From NCBI GenBank assembly GCA_937924855.1, contig CALEYQ010000058.1, forward strand, positions 20,863 through 84,862: a DNA stretch of 64,000 nucleotides, written 5' to 3'. A model generated the notes under the pieces. It was not told the DNA's origin and did not search any database. It saw nothing but the letters and a program-made list of their open reading frames with translations. How positions within the stretch are numbered: position 1 is the first letter of the stretch; each line of letters opens with the position of its first letter. Position numbers and translations under genes: made by a program. The DNA is from an uncultured Bacteroidota bacterium (GTDB lineage: Bacteria; Bacteroidota; Bacteroidia; JADZBD01). Shown piece by piece: positions 61,501-64,000 of this stretch.

Positions 61501-62947
61501 AAACAAATAAATCAGCGGATGTTGGATTTCCGAATTCATCAGTTACCTGAATGGTTGCCACTACTTCTTCGCGAGGCATATACTTATCTTTCTCAGGGAT
61601 AATTTTAACGTTGAGTTTTTTGTTCTTGTTCAGAAAGATCAGGCGCTCGGCCTGTTCCACCCCATTCTGATCGAACAGCGTAAACTGAGCTACCCCTGTA
61701 GGAAATTTGGAGGCAGGAATCAAAATCCGGTTTTCTCCTTTTTTTAGTTTGATGCCGGTGCTGAAGCAGGATTTGCCGCGGGTTTGACCCATCAGACTGG
61801 CTTCGGTTTCGACGGTTGAAAAAATCTTAATCTCCACTTCGGAAGTCTTTGGCTGATCCAGGCTTAAAACAAATCCTTCCGGCTTTTGTTCGGGCAGATT
61901 ATAGGTACCTTTGATGCCTTCCGGACGAGAAATTTGCACATGATATTTTTTATCCGACTCAGGAATAAAGTTGAAAGCACCCATCCCAAAATGGAAGCTG
62001 GAAAAACTGCAAACCACATTTCCTTTATTGTCAATTACTTTCCCGTCAATGTCGGCGGGTTTGCCAAATTCATTGGTGGCCTTAAATGCCACGCGATTGG
62101 GCAAACCGGAAATCATATCCCCTCCTTCAGGGAAAAAGTTGAGTGAAATGTTATTCAGCACAATTGGAATAGACCTTGAAACCGATTCGGTTTGTCCTTC
62201 GTAATCGATCAACACATTCAGAAGGCCGTCGGTTGTTTTAAGGTTCTCAGGTAGTTTAAACTTAAGTTCTTTTACTCCTGTTATTCCGGTCATAACCGTT
62301 TCCTCAACATGTTTTTTTCCTGCTACGGTTCCCACAAACTTAATTTTTTGAGAAGGCAAGGGTTTGTTTTCATTGGTGGTTACTTCGAGTTTGGCAATTA
62401 CTTCATCTCCGGGTCCATAAGCCTTTTTCCCAAAATCTATTTTCATTTTTAGGCGGGGAAGCACAACATCCTGTACCTGAAACTCCCTTTCAAAAGCAAT
62501 ACCGTTTGGGTCAAAGTTCTTTTGCCACTGCGTATAGGCTCTGATTTTATAAATGCCCCCGGGTGTTTCATCATCCAACTGAAAATCTCCGGCGCTTACA
62601 CCACCCCGGGCTAATAACTTAATGGTTTTCACCACTGCGCCCTTGGGGTTTAACAAATCAGCGTACATAATTTCGCTTTTGGACGAGGGCTTCAAGGAGC
62701 CCGCGTCTCTTACAAACCCCGAAAACCAAATAGTTTCTCCGGGCGCATAGAAGGTCTTGTCAAGTTGGAGGTAAATTTTATCCTCCCTGTTTTTTTCGTT
62801 CCAGGCCGCAAGCTTCTTTTTGGTTTCCCGTGTAAAATCATTGTCCACGGCCAAAAAATAAGTGCCGGGATACATCCAGCTTATCATGGCCATCATTCCG
62901 GCTCCAAGAGTGGAGATCAGGATTTTCTTTAAAGTGTTTCGATTCAT
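58529..62947 (-). CDS. Bacterial alpha-2-macroglobulin family protein
   Basis: 1472 residues. Hydrophobic N-terminus (ILISTLGAGMMAMISWMYPG). MG-type beta domains follow (YADLLNPKGAVVKTIKLLAR, PRLKMKIDFGKKAYGPGDEV), then a carboxypeptidase-regulatory-like domain (VSGVVRDAYTGKPVANANIK). An A2M domain covers SVFW-like ST..WKPNLK. The thioester motif GCFEQ is present at about residue 1000 (EPSGCFEQTSMSSWPN), followed by alpha-helical repeats (GLTAYGLLQFSDMSKAGADI) and the receptor-binding-like end. It traps attacking proteases in the periplasm or at the cell surface. No pbpC is adjacent. Confidence 0.93.
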   Translation of the reverse strand: MNRNTLKKILISTLGAGMMAMISWMYPGTYFLAVDNDFTRETKKKLAAWNEKNREDKIYLQLDKTFYAPGETIWFSGFVRDAGSLKPSSKSEIMYADLLNPKGAVVKTIKLLARGGVSAGDFQLDDETPGGIYKIRAYTQWQKNFDPNGIAFEREFQVQDVVLPRLKMKIDFGKKAYGPGDEVIAKLEVTTNENKPLPSQKIKFVGTVAGKKHVEETVMTGITGVKELKFKLPENLKTTDGLLNVLIDYEGQTESVSRSIPIVLNNISLNFFPEGGDMISGLPNRVAFKATNEFGKPADIDGKVIDNKGNVVCSFSSFHFGMGAFNFIPESDKKYHVQISRPEGIKGTYNLPEQKPEGFVLSLDQPKTSEVEIKIFSTVETEASLMGQTRGKSCFSTGIKLKKGENRILIPASKFPTGVAQFTLFDQNGVEQAERLIFLNKNKKLNVKIIPEKDKYMPREEVVATIQVTDEFGNPTSADLFVSAVNDQLLSFADDKSGNLISKMLLESELQEKVEEPKFYFDSKEPKADKALDYLMMTSGWRRFTWGKVLAESQTNLYHQGELAVVSGVVRDAYTGKPVANANIKLTSNGNVFKTDNNGRFIFNKLDLYEPQAMVFSGENYSPSNQSVYYYNQNLNISLVPTNYKYPKSGGLNIKSSSVLDDFDVIAPMEQNLAAPEMERSVNVVQMKHDKSSEKRMEKKEAPKFQAPQAPPVDKVPSKDQNGKSANGKVFMDERFMPQGPVPMQKKKVHGNVGLNKNSQSAALYRAREFQTPKHNPSETPELRDDFRSTVFWKPNLKIDESGKGKIRFSTSDEITSFRLTAGGISGNGLVGQDETLIYNQLPFTLATKVPVEVTTGDKISIPVTIKNNTLKPISGVLKVKGPQGFLAIGNLPEYQQIPAGKAKTIYLNYDVLQEAEMGDLSLTFVSCGMNEGVKQKVNVVKAGYPVAQSFNGNKLSEEFHLDLRKAIKGSLKVKLSAFPSVVGDIMSGLSGILREPSGCFEQTSMSSWPNTMVLDYTKTMEVKDKELENRAAELLKKGYSRLVTFETPNKGYEWFGKAPAHEGLTAYGLLQFSDMSKAGADIDKQMMDRTTNWLLAQRDNEGGFQRNSKAYHAFGQIAPEIMNGYIVYALSETGMKDMKKEVDKAFKLALDNKDPYQLAMVSIALGNLGDNARAEKALEELKSQQKEDGSFPGKIHSITHSTGVSLSIETTALSVLALIKNNQRGTELNKAIKFISSSRNSYGTFGNTQGTVLALKALTEYAKASKATKEGGTVEVYVNGKKVDEVSYKAGDQGPLEINNLEKHLKEEKEKVTVKFKNTQNPLPVTLSVEYATNDPESSNECKVGLDVKVLDHSVNQGETVRLKAVVTNREKTDLPSTMVLIGLPAGLSAQPWQLKELQEKNVFDYYEIIGNKLAIYYRGMAPSGKQEINLDLKAEVPGVYEAPASSAYLYYTNEFKTWTNYGKITVNKSN

Positions 62948-63030
62948 TGTATGTCGGTTTTATGATTTCTGTTATTCTGAAGATGCAGGGAAAGGGAGGA
63001 TTCCATAAAACTTTTCCATTAATTATGTTT

Positions 63031-63038
63031 TATCTTTG
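63031..63038 (+). promoter_or_regulatory. Bacteroidota -7 box (TATCTTTG) for the sigma-factor gene
   Basis: Exact TAnnTTTG match ending six bases before the ATG at 63045. It argues against the TTG start at 63036, which lies inside the box. Confidence 0.65.
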
Positions 63039-63044
63039 TTTTCA

Positions 63045-63617
63045 ATGAATTACGCTAACTCCAAATCCAAATCCGACCTCGAACTTGTTGAGGAATATAG
63101 GGTCGGTGGGAACCGTGAAATTCTGGGTATTCTGTTTGAGCGTTACACGGTAATGGTTTATGGGGTTTGTATGAAATACATGAAAGACCAGGACAAAGCG
63201 GGCGACCAGGCAATGGCCGTTTTTGAAAAGCTTTTTGGGGATCTGAAGCGCCATAAAATAGATAATTTCAAATCCTGGCTTTATCAAGTATCTAAAAATC
63301 AATGCCTTATGGCCTTGCGCAGTGAAAAATCCCAGCTTGGCCATTTAAAGGAGTTTCAAAAAGATCAGCGGGGATTTATGGAAAACGATCATCCCCTGCA
63401 TCCGGATAATAAAGCAGAGAAAGAGGTTTTGTTTAAACAGCTTGAAGAATGCCTGAAAGAATTGAACGAAGTACAACGAATTTCTGTGGAGCTTTTCTTT
63501 TTGCAGGAGAAAAGTTACCAGGAAGTAAGTCTGGAAACCGGATTCTCGATGAAAGAAGTAAAAAGCTATATACAGAACGGAAAGCGAAACCTCACACTCT
63601 GCATGGAAAAAAAATAA
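63045..63617 (+). CDS. ECF-type RNA polymerase sigma factor
   Basis: 190 residues from the ATG at 63045. Region 2 is at about residues 20-85 (GILFERYTVMVYGVCMKYMK, then DQAMAVFEKLFGDLKRH and FKSWLYQVSKNQCLMALRSE). Region 4 is at about 125-185 (LKELNEVQRISVELFFLQEK, SYQEVSLETGFSMKEVKSYI, QNGKRNLTLCME). It recruits RNA polymerase to a set of stress or surface-stress promoters. It is followed by an anti-sigma-like gene one base later. Region 3 is absent, as in ECF sigma factors. Confidence 0.9.
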   Translation: MNYANSKSKSDLELVEEYRVGGNREILGILFERYTVMVYGVCMKYMKDQDKAGDQAMAVFEKLFGDLKRHKIDNFKSWLYQVSKNQCLMALRSEKSQLGHLKEFQKDQRGFMENDHPLHPDNKAEKEVLFKQLEECLKELNEVQRISVELFFLQEKSYQEVSLETGFSMKEVKSYIQNGKRNLTLCMEKK

Positions 63618-63618
63618 C

Positions 63619-64000
63619 ATGGAAAAAAACATCCCCCATATATTTTCCGCCGGAGACCACATTCCTGATGAGGTTTTGATTCGCTATGCGGAAGGGAGCT
63701 TAAGTCCCGGTGAAGCCCACCGGGTGGAAAGACATACCCTGGAATGCGAAATCTGCAATGATGTGCTGGAAGGCCTTTTGCAAATATCGCCGCCTGAAAA
63801 TATCAGAATTAATTTAAGTGATTTAACGGTAAGAGTAAATGAAAGACTGTCCTCTTCTCCCCGGATCATTCCCTTGTGGCGTTCTCCTGCTACCCTTTCC
63901 GTTGCAGCGGGACTGGCGCTTGTGTTGGGGTTGTACTGGTTTCTGGTAGGAAATACCGATCTGGTCAAAACAGAAACTGCCTTATTTAAACATTTTTATT
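63619..64000 (+). CDS. Anti-sigma factor-like membrane protein, cut by window end
   Basis: 127 residues visible with no stop before the window end. It begins MEKNIPHIFSAGDHIPDEVL. A zinc-binding zf-HC2-like motif HTLECEICNDVL (H-x(3)-C-x(2)-C) is present near residue 44-51. A membrane span (LSVAAGLALVLGLYWFLVG) follows at about residue 98. The arrangement of an ECF sigma gene and then an HxxxCxxC membrane protein is the usual anti-sigma pair, in which the anti-sigma holds the sigma factor until a signal is received. Confidence 0.83.
   Translation, partial: MEKNIPHIFSAGDHIPDEVLIRYAEGSLSPGEAHRVERHTLECEICNDVLEGLLQISPPENIRINLSDLTVRVNERLSSSPRIIPLWRSPATLSVAAGLALVLGLYWFLVGNTDLVKTETALFKHFY

Overview
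The window looks like a contig from an uncultured Bacteroidota bacterium. Evidence: a C-terminal type IX secretion sorting domain, Bacteroidota-type -7 promoter boxes (TAnnTTTG) ahead of several genes, futalosine-pathway menaquinone synthesis (MqnA), the long insert in signal peptidase II, and the gene order ileS / DksA-like / lspA. The genus cannot be named from sequence alone.

Layout. (1) 1-9.35 kb: a tripartite RND efflux operon (TolC, lipoprotein adaptor, inner-membrane pump), a small membrane protein, MqnA, then an ArsR-type regulator with a likely operator and a small stress-type operon (SnoaL-like, membrane protein, DoxX, NAD(P)-binding protein). (2) 9.65-25.95 kb: about 25 genes, nearly all on the minus strand and coupled by ATGA/TAATG overlaps. 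They carry a lysis set (amidase, YkuD-like protein, holin-like and spanin-like proteins), two DNA methyltransferases (one fused to a RadC/JAB domain), a RecA-like ATPase, many single-span membrane proteins, an annexin-like repeat protein, a transglutaminase-like membrane protein and a run of small beta-rich proteins. No terminase, portal, HK97-like capsid or tail gene is visible. My best reading is a provirus, possibly tailless and membrane-containing. (3) 26-28.9 kb: about 20-bp repeats, a JAMM-domain membrane protein, two small paralogous DNA-binding proteins and an XRE/ImmA-type regulator with an altered metal motif. (4) 29.05-39.6 kb: a defence-like cassette (DUF4007, 1070-aa P-loop ATPase, PAPS-reductase/DndC-like protein, winged-helix protein, PIN-like protein, AAA ATPase), convergent with a GHKL (MORC-like) ATPase. 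(5) 39.9-41.7 kb: a serine recombinase whose reading frame runs through the terminator and into the antisense of a tRNA-Arg gene, marking the right end of the mobile region. (6) 41.9-64 kb: core chromosome with a T9SS-sorted protein, SWIB protein, amidohydrolase, RidA-family protein, ileS, DksA-like protein, lspA, asd, a WG-repeat lipoprotein, an M16 peptidase pair, a TPR/SpoIIE phosphatase, an alpha-2-macroglobulin and an ECF sigma/anti-sigma pair cut by the window end.

How it fits together. Regions 2-5 are best read as an integrated element of roughly 32 kb (left end uncertain) carrying a viral particle and lysis operon, its own regulator pair, a recombinase and a defence cassette as cargo. 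The two points most worth following are the virus type (no tailed-phage hallmark genes, many membrane proteins) and the defence cassette, which shares one component each with Dnd/Ssp/BREX-4 but lacks their other core genes. All functional names rest on motif reading by eye; no database search was run.
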